DNA from: Diplolepis rosae
Taxonomy: Eukaryota; Arthropoda; Insecta; Hymenoptera; Diplolepididae
Reading direction: 5' to 3'
Assembly: GCA_030998225.1 (NCBI GenBank)
Contig: JAPYXD010000677.1
Location: 13,081,501-13,145,500 of the forward strand
DNA length: 64,000 bases
This document shows positions 1 through 12,173 of the stretch, one piece after another. The notes beneath the pieces are model-generated. The model was not told the origin of the DNA and ran no database searches. It worked only from the letters and a program-made list of their open reading frames with translations. The position numbers were made by a program, and so were the translations under genes. Positions within the stretch are counted from its first letter, which is position 1. Every line of letters begins with the position of its first letter.

Positions 1-172
1 TATGTTAATGGCCCTGGAATCCCAAACTAAACCGAGTTGATAGAAAACCTTTTTTGACAATATTTCTATATTTTGGAGTAAAATTATGCAAAAAAAATGA
101 TTTTTTGAAATGTTCAGACTGGTCGAAGTTTTACAATTTCTCGTGTCAAATTTTGCAGTATTTTAAAATCTA

Positions 173-1234
173 CACCCAGAAAAAAGTTTTATTTAAATTT
201 TAAAAATCGTTTTTTAAATTTATTCTTTCAATCTGAAGTAAAAACGCCTTTAGAACAGGTATAAATTAATTTGATTTTAAAAAACCACGTTTTCAGCCTT
301 TTTATAATGAAAGAATTGATTTTTTTAGTATTATTTATTTTATTTAAAAAAATCTTTATCTGATTCAAATACAGTACTGGCAAAAAACTTGAGAAATAAT
401 TTATTTAATTTTATTATCTTGAACGAAGAACGTTTTTTCTTTAAATGTAAGGGGACTTTTACTTTCTAAATAGAAAAAAAAGACAATATTTAAAAAAAAC
501 TATTTTATTTATAATTATAATTTTTTTCATTCATTGTTAACAATGTTTTAAGGTGTACAAAAAATTTTTTTTGGGCACTTTTAATTACTTTTTACCACTG
601 CAAAGGACGTCTTCCAAAAGATGCATTTTAATTTGCGGGACACTTTTCTGTCTTCCCGTAACAAATATATTTAAAATTGCAACGCGATTCAATTCATGAG
701 ACTTGAAACTAAACAATAGACCTTTAAAAAGTTAATTTTTTTATATTTGTATGGCCTTTATACGCGATTTTATAAAAAGTTCGAAAAAACGCCAGTTTTG
801 GGGATGAATTTACCCCTGTACTAAAAAGGATGGGGTGGTTTTTTTTAACTTTTTAGAGGTTTATTTACTAGTTGTTTGTATAAAGTATCAAAAAAATTTT
901 GATTTACTGAGATTGGTTTAGTAGATTTTGAGAAAAACGCGTTTAAAGTTTTTTTACTATAAAAAATGTATTATAAATACAGCTATAACATTCTTTCTAT
1001 TTCGAATTTCTTAATAAAATTTTAGGGCAGTATTTCTATGATGCTAAGGAACATTTTTACGTAAAAGAAAAATCGATTTTTTGAAAATTTAGAAAGTAAA
1101 AGTCCCCACAAGAAAATATTTCTGTGAATCATATTGCGCATGTACTACGTGACTGCGCAGACATTCATTTCTTTTATTCAAAGAAAAAAAAATAATCATG
1201 AAATTCCTTTAAATCAAAGAAACTTTTTTCGGGG
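173..1234. repeat. TA-flanked inverted-repeat element, CCCAGAAAAAAG family, copy 1 (interrupted)
   Basis: The ends read CACCCAGAAAAAAGTTT on the left and, reverse-complemented, CCCCGAAAAAAGTTTC on the right, with TA on both sides, as in mariner-type MITEs. The body matches the reverse complement of the element at 56683-57478. Shared words are 'GCCAGTACTGTATTTGAA' near 370 and the stretch around 'GTACTACGTGACTGCGCA' at 1140-1160. A second element occupies 451-1107 inside it. There is no coding capacity. Confidence 0.6.
451..1107. repeat. Nested inverted-repeat element (GGGGACTTTTACTTTC ends)
   Basis: The left end GGGGACTTTTACTTTCTAAA is mirrored at the right end as TTTAGAAAGTAAAAGTCCCC. The family resemblance of the flanking sequence resumes on the other side, so this is an insertion into the element at 173-1234. 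It is AT-rich and non-coding, about 657 bp long. Confidence 0.55.
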
Positions 1235-1460
1235 TATAGGTGTTATCAGCATTAAAAAAATAAAAATGTTACGTTTCTTTGCAATACCTGTCCATAAAAT
1301 TTAGACTTTGCTTTGAGCTTTGGCTTATTAAGTGCAGAATATTATACTATATTTGGAAAAAAATTCAGTTAAATATCATAAAAATGAAGAAATCTTAAAA
1401 ACAGTTAAAACAACAGGCGTTTTTATAATCCTCAATCCAGTCGAACGGCAATCGAAAGAC

Positions 1461-1477
1461 CTGGGCTCGAATCCCAG
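1461..1477 (+). other. tRNA T-arm-like motif (possible SINE or tRNA relic)
   Basis: CTGGG-CTCGAAT-CCCAG forms a perfect 5-bp stem with a 7-nt loop and resembles a tRNA T-arm / RNA polymerase III B box. I could not find a matching D-arm, anticodon arm or acceptor stem around it. It is therefore a relic or chance match and not a functional tRNA gene. Confidence 0.25.
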
Positions 1478-1684
1478 CGCAGTCGAAAGCGTCATTTTTT
1501 CCACAGAAAGATTTTCAAATTCTTTAAATATTGAATTTATTTGCATTATTTGCGATATAAGAGTTTGAAATTGTCTACGAGGACACCTGTCGACAACGTA
1601 TCCTATCTGATACGCGACTAGTGATCCTCCGATAATGTAGGCAGTGACAAAAATTTCAAACTCAACTAATTAATTTGAAGACAT

Positions 1685-3040
1685 TTTTACATTCTCATCA
1701 TGGATGAGAAGGTATTGGTTTTATGTGAAAAATGACTTTCGATATTTTCATCAAATCTTTACGTTTTGAGACCCCCTGAGTCATAAAAAAGGGTTTTTAC
1801 GAAAGTGTCTGTCTGTCTGTAGGTCGTGTGCGGCATAACTCTCGATAGAATTATCAAATTGAATTGAGCTTTGGTACACTTTATCGGAGCCGAAAAAGTA
1901 AGAACAAGTTCGTTAAACAGCCACATCCAATCAAAATTGAGGGATTGAGCACTACTTTTGTGTTTTTGAAAATAATTTTTTGAAAAAATCAAAAATTTCA
2001 ATACTGGTTTTTGATAGTGCTCATAAATCTCTACAAATTATCCTGATAACATTTTTTGATTAAATCAAAATTAGAAATGTCACAGCATATTCAAATTCGA
2101 AAAAAGTCAATATCAAAATTCCATTTTCCAGTTAAATTATACGAGATACGAAAAAACGTTATGATACAATATTATTAAATAAATAAAGACCTACAAATTT
2201 GAATTGTAACATTTTTTCATAAGATGCATATTTTTCTTTTTAATTAAAAAAAAAACTATTGAAAATCCAAAATTCAATTTTTTAACAATAATATTCGAAA
2301 TACGAAAAAAACGTAAGAATACAAAGTTGTTCGTTTCAAAAAGATCTAAAAATTTTGTTTGACACAGTTTCTGAAAAAACATATATTTTTCGTTTCAATT
2401 CCAAAAAATACGATTAAAATTCAAAAATTCCATTTTTTAGACAAAATATGTGAGATACAAAAAAAACGTTTAGATGGAAAATTGTTTGCCTAAATCAGGT
2501 CTACAAATTCTCATTAAGACATTTCGGGACAGGATGTCTATTTTATGTTTTGATTTTTAATATTAAATAAATTCGATTTTTTTCACCAAAATAAGTGATA
2601 CGAAATAAGCGTTGTTCTGCAAAATCATTTCCTTAAATAAAGTCTACGATTGTTTTTCCTTTTTAAAAGATTTGGAAGAAAATAAATTTATCAATAATCA
2701 TGTAATTTATTAAAAAGTTACTGAAATGTATACAGAAAATCGAGCGCGAAGCGCGAGCGCCATGATGAGAATGTGTTCCTTAAGGCTGATAGAGCCTTAA
2801 GTAAATTGAATTTCCTGTTTCACTTGATTTCAAAAAGAAATTGAGTGACTTTGAGAAAATGTGTAATTAACATCATCTGTAATATTATTATAAAATTGGT
2901 TTGAGCTTCAGTATCAAATTATAATAAATAAACTTGAATGTATGTGAAGTGCAAAAGACCGAGTGCGAAGCGCGAGGTCCAGAAAGAACGGAGCGCGAAG
3001 CGCGCGATGAGAATGTGCCCTTGAAGCGGGCAGATTTTTT
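1685..3040. repeat. GCGAAGCG-rich repeat family, copy 1
   Basis: The repeat starts at ACATTCTCATCATGG, contains a GTCT microsatellite (about 1806-1822), and ends in GC-rich blocks built on GCGCGAAGCGCG (2744-2762, 2965-2975, 2990-3005). ATGATGAGAATGTG occurs twice near the right side (2762 and 3007). It is closely similar to 46045-47010, with an extra ~460 bp (2467-2930) missing from the second copy. No transposase is visible and the class is unknown. Confidence 0.7.
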
Positions 3041-3972
3041 TCTATAACTTTACTCTTATTAAATTTAATCTTCAATTCAAAAGGAAACTAATGTTTGTCT
3101 GTAGTTATTAATGTTATAATTATTAAAGACAAAAAATATAGAATACGAAATAATTTCATGTATAATATAAATTTTATGTTATCAGGGACGTCGTAAAGAA
3201 ATTTTTCATGGTGGCCAAACTCAAATGGAAAAAAAAATTGACAAGTTTTCTAAAAAACTTTTTTTTACACTTCTGAATTAACACAATTGTCAAATTACGA
3301 TAGGCCTAAGATGATAATTACATTGATAAAAACATTTGTTGGGTTACAAAATATTTTATTAATATGACTGACTTTCACGTGTGGATCGGCAAAATGAATA
3401 TACTGCCCCTGCGGTGTAATTTCTGGGGGGGCAGCTACCCTCCTGTCCCCCGGTTTCGACGCCCCTGTATTTCATCGTTTGTGGGCTGGTTTTTTTTTCA
3501 AATGGAAACAAGAACACTCTGGTTCTGACAATTATTAATTATATATTTCAAAATCAATATCGCAATGCTCTAGTCGTCTAATCGCAGTATTTAATTATTG
3601 TGATTCTGAGACTTTGTACTCTAGGCGATTACTCGAAACAATTATTTGATAGGCACCAAACCCTACTTATGTTTTTATTATTTAAGAAATATAAAGAAGT
3701 GTAAAGATATGAAATTAATATCAGCTCGTTTTCAAAAAATAGAAATGAAAATTTAACTTCAATTTTTATATATTTCACCAAGTGATTGAAAGATTGTCAA
3801 AAATTTGTTGAATTCATCGGTTTCGTAAATTTTTAGAGGAAATTTTATTTTAATACATTTTTCTCATTTGTTGGCCTAATTGTTTCTTTTGGATAACGTA
3901 TAACTTGCTCTTTCATTAACTCCACCAAAGCTATAGAAGTGAAGTAGAAAAACTAATAGGTATTAATTTCAG

Positions 3973-6900
3973 ATCCACCCAGTGTTCATCCACTGCCAGA
4001 ATCCGGAGAACTTGAAGTAAATTTGGGAGACATTGTCGATATGGCGTGTGTCGCCAAGGGTATCCCTGTTCCAATCATAACGTGGAAGTCAAAGGTAATA
4101 AATGTCACACTTCCTCAAAAAAATTTCTCGTAATAATGGAACAAATTTTCAGCTGCTATTAGGGCATACTTTTCCCTTACTTTTATTTCCAAAAATCTTT
4201 AACATTGAGGTATAAAACCACCCTAGCGAACTGGCTGAACGCTAGCTTTACGCTGTAGCGTAAAGCTGGAGTAAAGCTAGCGTAAAGCTAGCGTAAAGTA
4301 GCATTATAACTCATGAATGAGGTAAAATAAATAATTAACATGTTTTTATCCTTATTCTACGTTAAAAATAACGTTAACTAGTAATTGAAATATGCAATAA
4401 TTTTATTTATTAACGCTAAAAATTACAGTTAAAGTTGACCATTGGTTGGAGTGAGACACAACTATACTTTCATCTCACTCTAACAAATAGTCAATCCTGA
4501 CGGTGAAGACATGGAAAGTGATCAACCACTGCACTGTCTTTAATGACTGGTATTATGTTTTTTTAATTTTTAGCATTAATAAATAAAATTACTGCTTATT
4601 TAAATTACCAGTTAACGTTATTTTTAACGTAGAATGAGCATAAAAACATGTTAATTATTTATTTTACCTCATTCATGAGTTATAATGCTACATTAGGCTA
4701 GCTTTACCCTAGCTTTACGCTACAGCGTAAAGCTAGCGTTCAGCCAGTTCGCTAGGGCAGTATTGATCATTATCAGATTATTTGGTAATTAATAATCAAG
4801 TTCGATGCATAGTAATTTTCATTAATTACCCATTGGTTTTTAATCAATTAGGGGGAAATTATTCCATTGTTGGATCACAGAGATCGTCTACGATTCAGGG
4901 CTGATAATATCAGTCAAGCTGGACGTTACACTTGTGAAGCTGACAACGGTGTAGGAGAATCTGCTTTTGCAATCATAGACCTTAAAATCAGATGTGAGTC
5001 ATAATTTCTTCAAACTAAAATAAATTATAAGTAAGTTTCGTTGATATAAGATTCAATTACTCGAACTTTGCATGTTTACATGATTTCAAGACTTTAGATT
5101 TCAAAAGATTTAAAGTGGCTCCAGACGATTTCCAGACATTTTAAAAAGACTGTTATGAAATTTAAACTTTTTCAGGCCTGGAAGTTTAGTGATTAGTTCA
5201 ATAAAATAATTTGAATTGACCGGAAGTAAGATTTGTTTGTGTAAATACACTCTATGAGTAGAAGATAAGGCCTTTAATTTTCCAAGTGTGAGTTCATCAA
5301 TTCTAATTAAATTATCCAATTGATCAAAGGCAATCATGTAAGTCATATCCTCACATGCAGGAGAAGGAATTGTAATTAAATTAGCGAATCAACATGCAAT
5401 CATCTTAACGAATAATTGAAGAAAGGCGTTAACAAACAATTGCACCCAAAAAAAAATCCCATTCATACCAAATGAAATACTTATTTTTATATGAATGAGA
5501 TAAAATTTTTTAGTTCTATAATTATTGCAAATTTGAATCCGATGTTGAAATTGAACAATTCAAGATGGCGGATTCAATATGGCGCCTAGTTAGATGAAAA
5601 TTTGTTTATTTTTTTGGAAAAAATATAGTTTGCACATTGTTATTGTCATGAGAACCCGAAAATAACCAATGTAGAGGTGGAAAGTATTTATTTCCACACT
5701 GTTGAAAATTTTTTTTTAATTTTTATTTTTTTGATTTTAAAATTTTTTATAACTTATTTCTAGCGGAAGCTTTCGCTAATTTCACATGATTTTCGTTTTT
5801 AGTGACCTCGTAAACTATAAAATTGTATCCCATGATGTTAACAATATGTAAAATATATTTCTTTGCAAAAAAATAAAAAGTTTGGATATACCTAGGTGCC
5901 ATATTAAGTCTGTAATCTTGAATTTCTTAATTTTGACATGAAATTAAAATCCAGTGACCTCAAAAACCATAAAATTGAATCCCATGATGATAAAAATGTA
6001 CTAAATATATTATTTTCCAAACAAAATTTGATGTAATTAGGCGCCATATCGAGTCCACCATCTGGAATTTCTCATTCTCGACATCAGATTCAAATCCAAT
6101 AACCTCGGATAGTTCGTAAAAACACACTTTTTACTTTAAAATCTTTCAACCCATTAAGATGTTATAAAAAAGTCATTCCCAACAATCAAGGAGTAATTCC
6201 CACCCTTTAAAGAAGATAATGGCTTGTAAAAAAGATAGATTTCAACTATTTTTAGCTGTACTATAAATGTGCAAAGTTTCATGAAAATCGGTAGGTGACA
6301 CTTGGGGAGGTTTACTTGTAATTATTTTGCACTAAATATAAAATATTGTTAATTTATACTGTAGTTAAATATAATTGTTATCATAACGAATCAATAAAAA
6401 ATTACAATAAATCTGGAAAAAGTTTTAAAATATTTTTCTTTGGAAAGGCAAAGGTAATTAAAATTGAAATAGATGTGAAAGTTCGCTGTATAGTTTGCAG
6501 TGATGCTACACGCAGAAAAAAGATTCAAGAAATTCACAGGATATTCGGTCACTGTTTTAACAAATTGACTTTTTAGTAGATTATACAAGAAGTTCACTTC
6601 AATCAAGACATTTTCTGTACGTTTTACCTATCTTCCAGTAAAATCTATATAATCTATATAATATAATATATAATCTATCATCTATATAAATACAAAAAAA
6701 TCCGAGTTTTGTAGATTTTTTCGGAAGCTAAGTGAAACTTACAGAAAATTAATGGATTTAACTGAACTTCTTGTAAAATCTACTAAAAAGTCAATTTGTT
6801 AAAATAGTGACCGAATATCCTGTGAATTTCATGAATCTTTTTTCTGCGTGTAATATGATTAGATGAATTTTATCCTAACAGATAAGCCAATAATCGAAGC

Positions 6901-9900
6901 AAAAAAAACTTGGATCCACGCGTCTCCAGGAATACGAGTACAACTTGATTGCAGAGTCAACGCCTGGCCAGAGTCTAAGGTGAGATGTCCACTTCACGGA
7001 GGAAAAACGTCTGTTACATTTAATTAATGTTTCAATACAATTTACCTTTTTTTTGTGAATATAAAAGATTTATCGATAAATACTACATAAATGCCTATTG
7101 AATGAACATTTTGAAAATAATTCCTAATCCTGTAAATTTAACAGGAATTTCTAAAATGTTTATCGACAAATCTGCTATGTTAAAAAAATCGGTGAAGTGT
7201 ACTGAAATATGTGTTAACTTTGAAGATATTTTATGTTGTCACTATTTTAACTTATGAACTCAGCAAATGTAACAGATTTTTTTTCTCTATACCAATAAAT
7301 TTTTATCACCAACGTAAAGTATTATTAGCACTATATTTCAAATAAATCTTTCAAATAATTTTGGATATTTCTCGATGTGCGAAATTTTTGAAGTACTAAC
7401 AGAATTCATATATACAGTGTGTCTAAAAAGTCCCGGGACGGTTGGATATTTCCTCGGGTAAAACATTTTTCAAAAAAGTGAAGGTCATTCCTGGAGTAAA
7501 TTCCAACGAGGAATTCAATGGTGACCTTCATTTTAACCTTGAAGTTGACCTTCGTGGCTTTTTGAAGGTCAACTTTGTTTTTTAAAATGGAAACCCCCTT
7601 TTTTTACATCTGCAATAGATAGAGCGGAAAATTCTACGTTCAGATACGTACCCAAGTCATAGGTCAATTGTAACGTTCAAGGTCAATTAGAGGTAATACT
7701 GTTTTGCACAAGAAAAGAGAATCTCTATCAATTCTGTCCATCATAATTTCACAAAATTCAACCCAACGATCAGGATCGTCTTCATTGAGCTCTTGTACCA
7801 GATGAACTTTGTGAGGCTGGAAATTAATGCTTTTTAAAATATTCCGGACTGTCTCAGGAACAACGTCACGCTCATCACTAGCTCGACGTAAACTAAGGTG
7901 TGGGTTTTCAACAAATGCATGGGCTATGTCCATCTGCATCTCCTCAGAGCCTGCAGATTTTGGCCGACAAGTTCTCTGAAGGTCCTTGATAGATCCATGA
8001 TTCATAAAGCGCCTCACAGTTCTTTCAATTGTTGATTTTGAGACAGGATTTAACCCTTCTCCATTACGAAAAGTGCGATTAAAAAGCAAACGAACTTGAT
8101 CATAAGATCGAACTCGATCTCCCCAACCACGCATCATTAATACAGATACCCTCTCTCGTTCCGAAAGTTTAGCTTGCGCCATAATAAAAAATGGTATAGG
8201 ACTTATGGTATCGCCTTAGGTATTGACTTAGGTATCGAAAAACGGTATAGGACTTTTCGATATAACGCTTTGAGGAGGAACAGAACTCTCACCAGATCTC
8301 CTGGAACTTTTAATGAAAAATTTCCTATACATATGATTTTACAGTATTCAAAACGCTGTAACCAAGATCAATACAAAGCTCACCAATTAATTTCTCGTTG
8401 AAATTTACTTCAGGAATTACACTGACCTCTTGGAAAACTTTATTGATTTCAAATAACCTCTAATTGACCTTGAATGTTACAATTGACCTATGACTTGGGT
8501 ACGTACTTGAACGTAGTATTTTTCGCTCTATCGATTGCAGATGTGAAAAAAGGGGGTTTCCATTTAAAAAAAAAACAAAGTTGACCTTCAAAAAGCTATG
8601 AAGGTCAACTTCAAGGTAAAAAAGAAGGTCACCATTGAATTCCTCGTTGAAATTTACTTTAGGAATTACAATCACCTATTGGAAAACTTTGTTTATTTCA
8701 AATAACCTCTAATTGACCTTGAACGTTACAATTAATCTATGACTTGGGTACGTATCTGAACGTAGAATTTTCCGCTCTATCGATTGCAGATGTGAAAAAA
8801 GGGGGTTTCCATTTAAAAAAAAAACAAAGTTGACCTTCAAAAAGCTATGAAGGTCAACTTCAAGGTAAAAAAGAAGGTCACCATTGAATTCCTCGTTGAA
8901 ATTTACTTTAGGAATGACCTTCACTTTTTTGAAAAATATTTTACCTGAGGAAATATCCAACCGTCCCGGGACTTTTTAGACACCCTGTATAAATATTGGC
9001 GTATATTGCACATTTTTAATTTAATCAGTAATTCTTTTTTTTTTTGCCTGGAATTTCTAGATGAAGAGATTTTTATGTTCATTATTAAACATCTGACAAT
9101 TTGAATTTGAATAATTTAATTTTCAGGTGAATTGGTATTTTAACGAAGTTAGAATTCCCTTTTCGCAAAGAATAGTGCAGCAAGTTAATGAAAATATTCA
9201 CAGTTTGATTATAAGAAAAGTCATTACGAATGACTTTGGCTTCTACAACTGCAATGCTATCAATCAAGTGGGGTCAGCGTCAGTTGTTATCGAATTATCA
9301 GGTGTGGCAAATCCTGCTGTTTTTAAAAAAGAGTCACATCCCATCTCAAATACATCTTATAGTTTCAGCTGGGAGGTTGATAGTTACAGTTCTATCATTG
9401 AATATCAATTCTGGTTTCGAAGATACAAGGTGAGACAGAGTTGCGATAACACTGTATTTTATTATTATGAGACATGTTTGTACTCATGTCTTTGTTTTTT
9501 GTCTTGACCCAAAATTGAATTCGTTTAATTATTTTTGTATTGGCATTGGGCCAGTTTCTTAACGTTAAAGTCTTTAATTCATGGACATATTATAAAAAGG
9601 AAGCTAAAAAACAGAATCAGATAAATCATAGGGAAGCTAAACAACTATTCATAAAAAAAATTTAAAAACATAATTTATTATAATATCTATACAGGGTGAG
9701 GCACATAAAGTGTTACAGAGCGATAGCATTCAAACTATTGATCACATCAAAAAATGTTTCAGACAAAAGTTTTAGTGTTCAAGAAGGCCGTCATACTCGA
9801 CCTTTTTTTATCGATGGAGGCGCTGAAGCTACGTCAAGGTCAACTCCACTTTTTTAAATGGAACCATGTATTTTTTCTCGATGACATTATTACCGATTTT

Positions 9901-12137
9901 AAGACGAATTCAACGAGCTACAACACAATGTCATTTTAGTCATCGTAAAAAAATACATGGTTCCATTTTAAAACGTGGAGTTGACCTTGACGTAGCTTCA
10001 GCGCCTCCACCGATAAACAAAGGTCGAGTATGACGGCCTTCTCGAACACTGAAACTTTTGTCTGAAATATTTTTGGATATGATCAATAGTTTGAGTTCTA
10101 TCGCTCTGTAACACTTTATGTGCCTCACCCTGTATATGTAATTTTACTCAATATTATTTGAGTATGTTCAGAAAAAAAGAAAAAATAACAAATTGCTTAT
10201 TTCTGCATTCAGATTTATTCTGAGATGTTTGCCTTGGTGCACTTTTTCAAAACAAACATAATATTTGCGTTTGCATAAGAAAAGTTAAAAATGAACTAAT
10301 CAATCAATAATCTTAGTACACTCGCAAAAATTAGGCCTCAGGCAAAAATAGATAATTTTACTTTCAAGAATAGCAATATTATTATTGAAGGGATCATTTA
10401 AGAAAGAAAAGATTATTTTCCATGAAAAAAATTTGAAACACATAAAATTAATTTTATTAATAAATTAAAATGGTACTTTTATTTCTGCCCAATCTTTTAT
10501 TCTTATTGTTTCGAGCCAAATTTTTAAAAATCTTTTTCCTAAAAAAATAATCCGTGATTTATTAGAATCGAATCATTTTTCAAAATTTTGCTCGAAGCGA
10601 TGAGAAAAGAAGTTTGAGCAAAAATAAAATTTATGAATAGCATTATTTTCCTGTGTTTCAAATTTTTTCCTTAGAAGATAATCTTTACTCTTCTAAATGA
10701 TCCATTCAATAATAATATTGCTATCCTTGAAAACAAAATTATCTATTTTTGCCTGAGGCCTAATTATCGCAAGTGTACTCTCTACACCTGAATTAGTCAA
10801 ATTTTCACTGATTGAGTCAGTGATTTGCATCTTCACTGATACACCAGTAAAAAGGATATTTTCAACTGTTAAATCAGTTAATTTTAACTGATTCATCAGT
10901 GGAAAAAATATTTTTCACTGTTGAATCAGTGAAATTTGACTGATTCACAGTAACCTCTTTTTAATTATTTGATTCAGTCAAATTTCACTGATAATCAGTA
11001 GATTTTGACTGATTCAAATTTAGAGAGTACTACTTTGACTACTATAGTAATCGATATATATATGGGTCATTCCATATCAGATTGACAGTCGATGTAGCAG
11101 ATTTGAACGAGATAACTTTTTTCGGTTCATTATCAACAATAAATAGACAGGTATTTTTTTGTTTGGCCAAAAAAAATTTTTTTACTAGTATACGATTTTT
11201 CGAATATTCTAAAAAATGATATTTTCGACATATCAAGCGCACTTTCAAGCCTGTTTATCTTGAAAACAATTGTTCGCACGAAAAATTTTCAAAATTACGA
11301 AAATTAGGGTTTTGACTCTTCTTTACAGAGATTGTTGCGAAAAAATTATTTAAATATTTTTTATCATACAAAAGTAAAGAAATAAACGCAAAATCGTTTT
11401 TTTCCAAATTTGGCCCCTTTCGAAATTTTTTTTTTTTCGTGGATTTAGATTCTTTAAAGTCTGTTATAAAATATGACGGTTGAATCAAAATGGCTGGATT
11501 ATTGATTCGGAAGTTATGGAATTTTGAAGAGCCTCGCACGACCTCCCGAGCAATCCGGGCGCTTCCACACGCGGCGAGCGTTTTACCGGGCGTAAGTTAT
11601 TAGCGCTAAAAGTAAAGGTAAACGCTCGCCGCGTGTGAAAGTGCCCGGATTGCTCGCGAGGCCGCGCGAGGCTCTTCAAAATTCCATAACTTCCGAATCA
11701 ATGATCCAGCCATTTTGATTCAATCGTCATATTTTATAACAGACTTCAAAGAATCTAAATCCACGAAAAAAACAAATTTCGAAAGGGGCCAAATTTGGAA
11801 AAAAACGATTTTGCGTTTATTTCTTTACTTTTGTATGATAAAAAATATTTAAATAATTTTTTCGCAACAATCTCTGTAAAGAAGAGTCAAAACCCTAATT
11901 TTCGTAATTTTGAAAATTTTTCGTGCGAACAATTGTTTTCAAGATAAACAGGCTTGAAAGTGCGCTTGGTATGTCGAAAATATCATTTTTTAGAATATTC
12001 GAAAAATCGTATACTAGTAAAAAAATTTTTTTTGGCCAAACAAAAAAATACCTGTCTATTTATTGTTGATAATGAACCGAAAAAAAATTATCTCGTTCAA
12101 ATCTGCTACATCGACTGTCAATCTGATATGGAATGAC

Positions 12138-12173
<36 letters not shown>

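Larger units (their letters stand above)
7415..8987. mobile_element. Mariner/Tc1-type non-autonomous element with transposase remnant
   Basis: The terminal repeats are CAGTGTGTCTAAAAAGTCCC (left) and, reverse-complemented, CAGGGTGTCTAAAAAGTCCC (right), with TA duplicated at 7413-7414 and 8988-8989. The subterminal inverted repeats extend about 250 bp. A transposase N-terminal fragment lies inside on the minus strand (7664-8182). The right subterminal region is duplicated in tandem (8413-8910). The catalytic half of the transposase is missing, so the element could only move with help in trans. Confidence 0.9.

Noticed and set aside
1..3972. Search for the missing first Ig and signal-peptide exons
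   Set aside because: No exon with Ig cysteine/tryptophan pattern and splice sites was found; they are likely upstream of the window.
8460..8960. Two nearly identical minus-strand open frames
   Set aside because: They come from the duplicated 249-bp mariner end and have no family signature.
11042..12136. Mirror-image open frames on both strands
   Set aside because: They arise from the two arms of the 1.08-kb palindrome.
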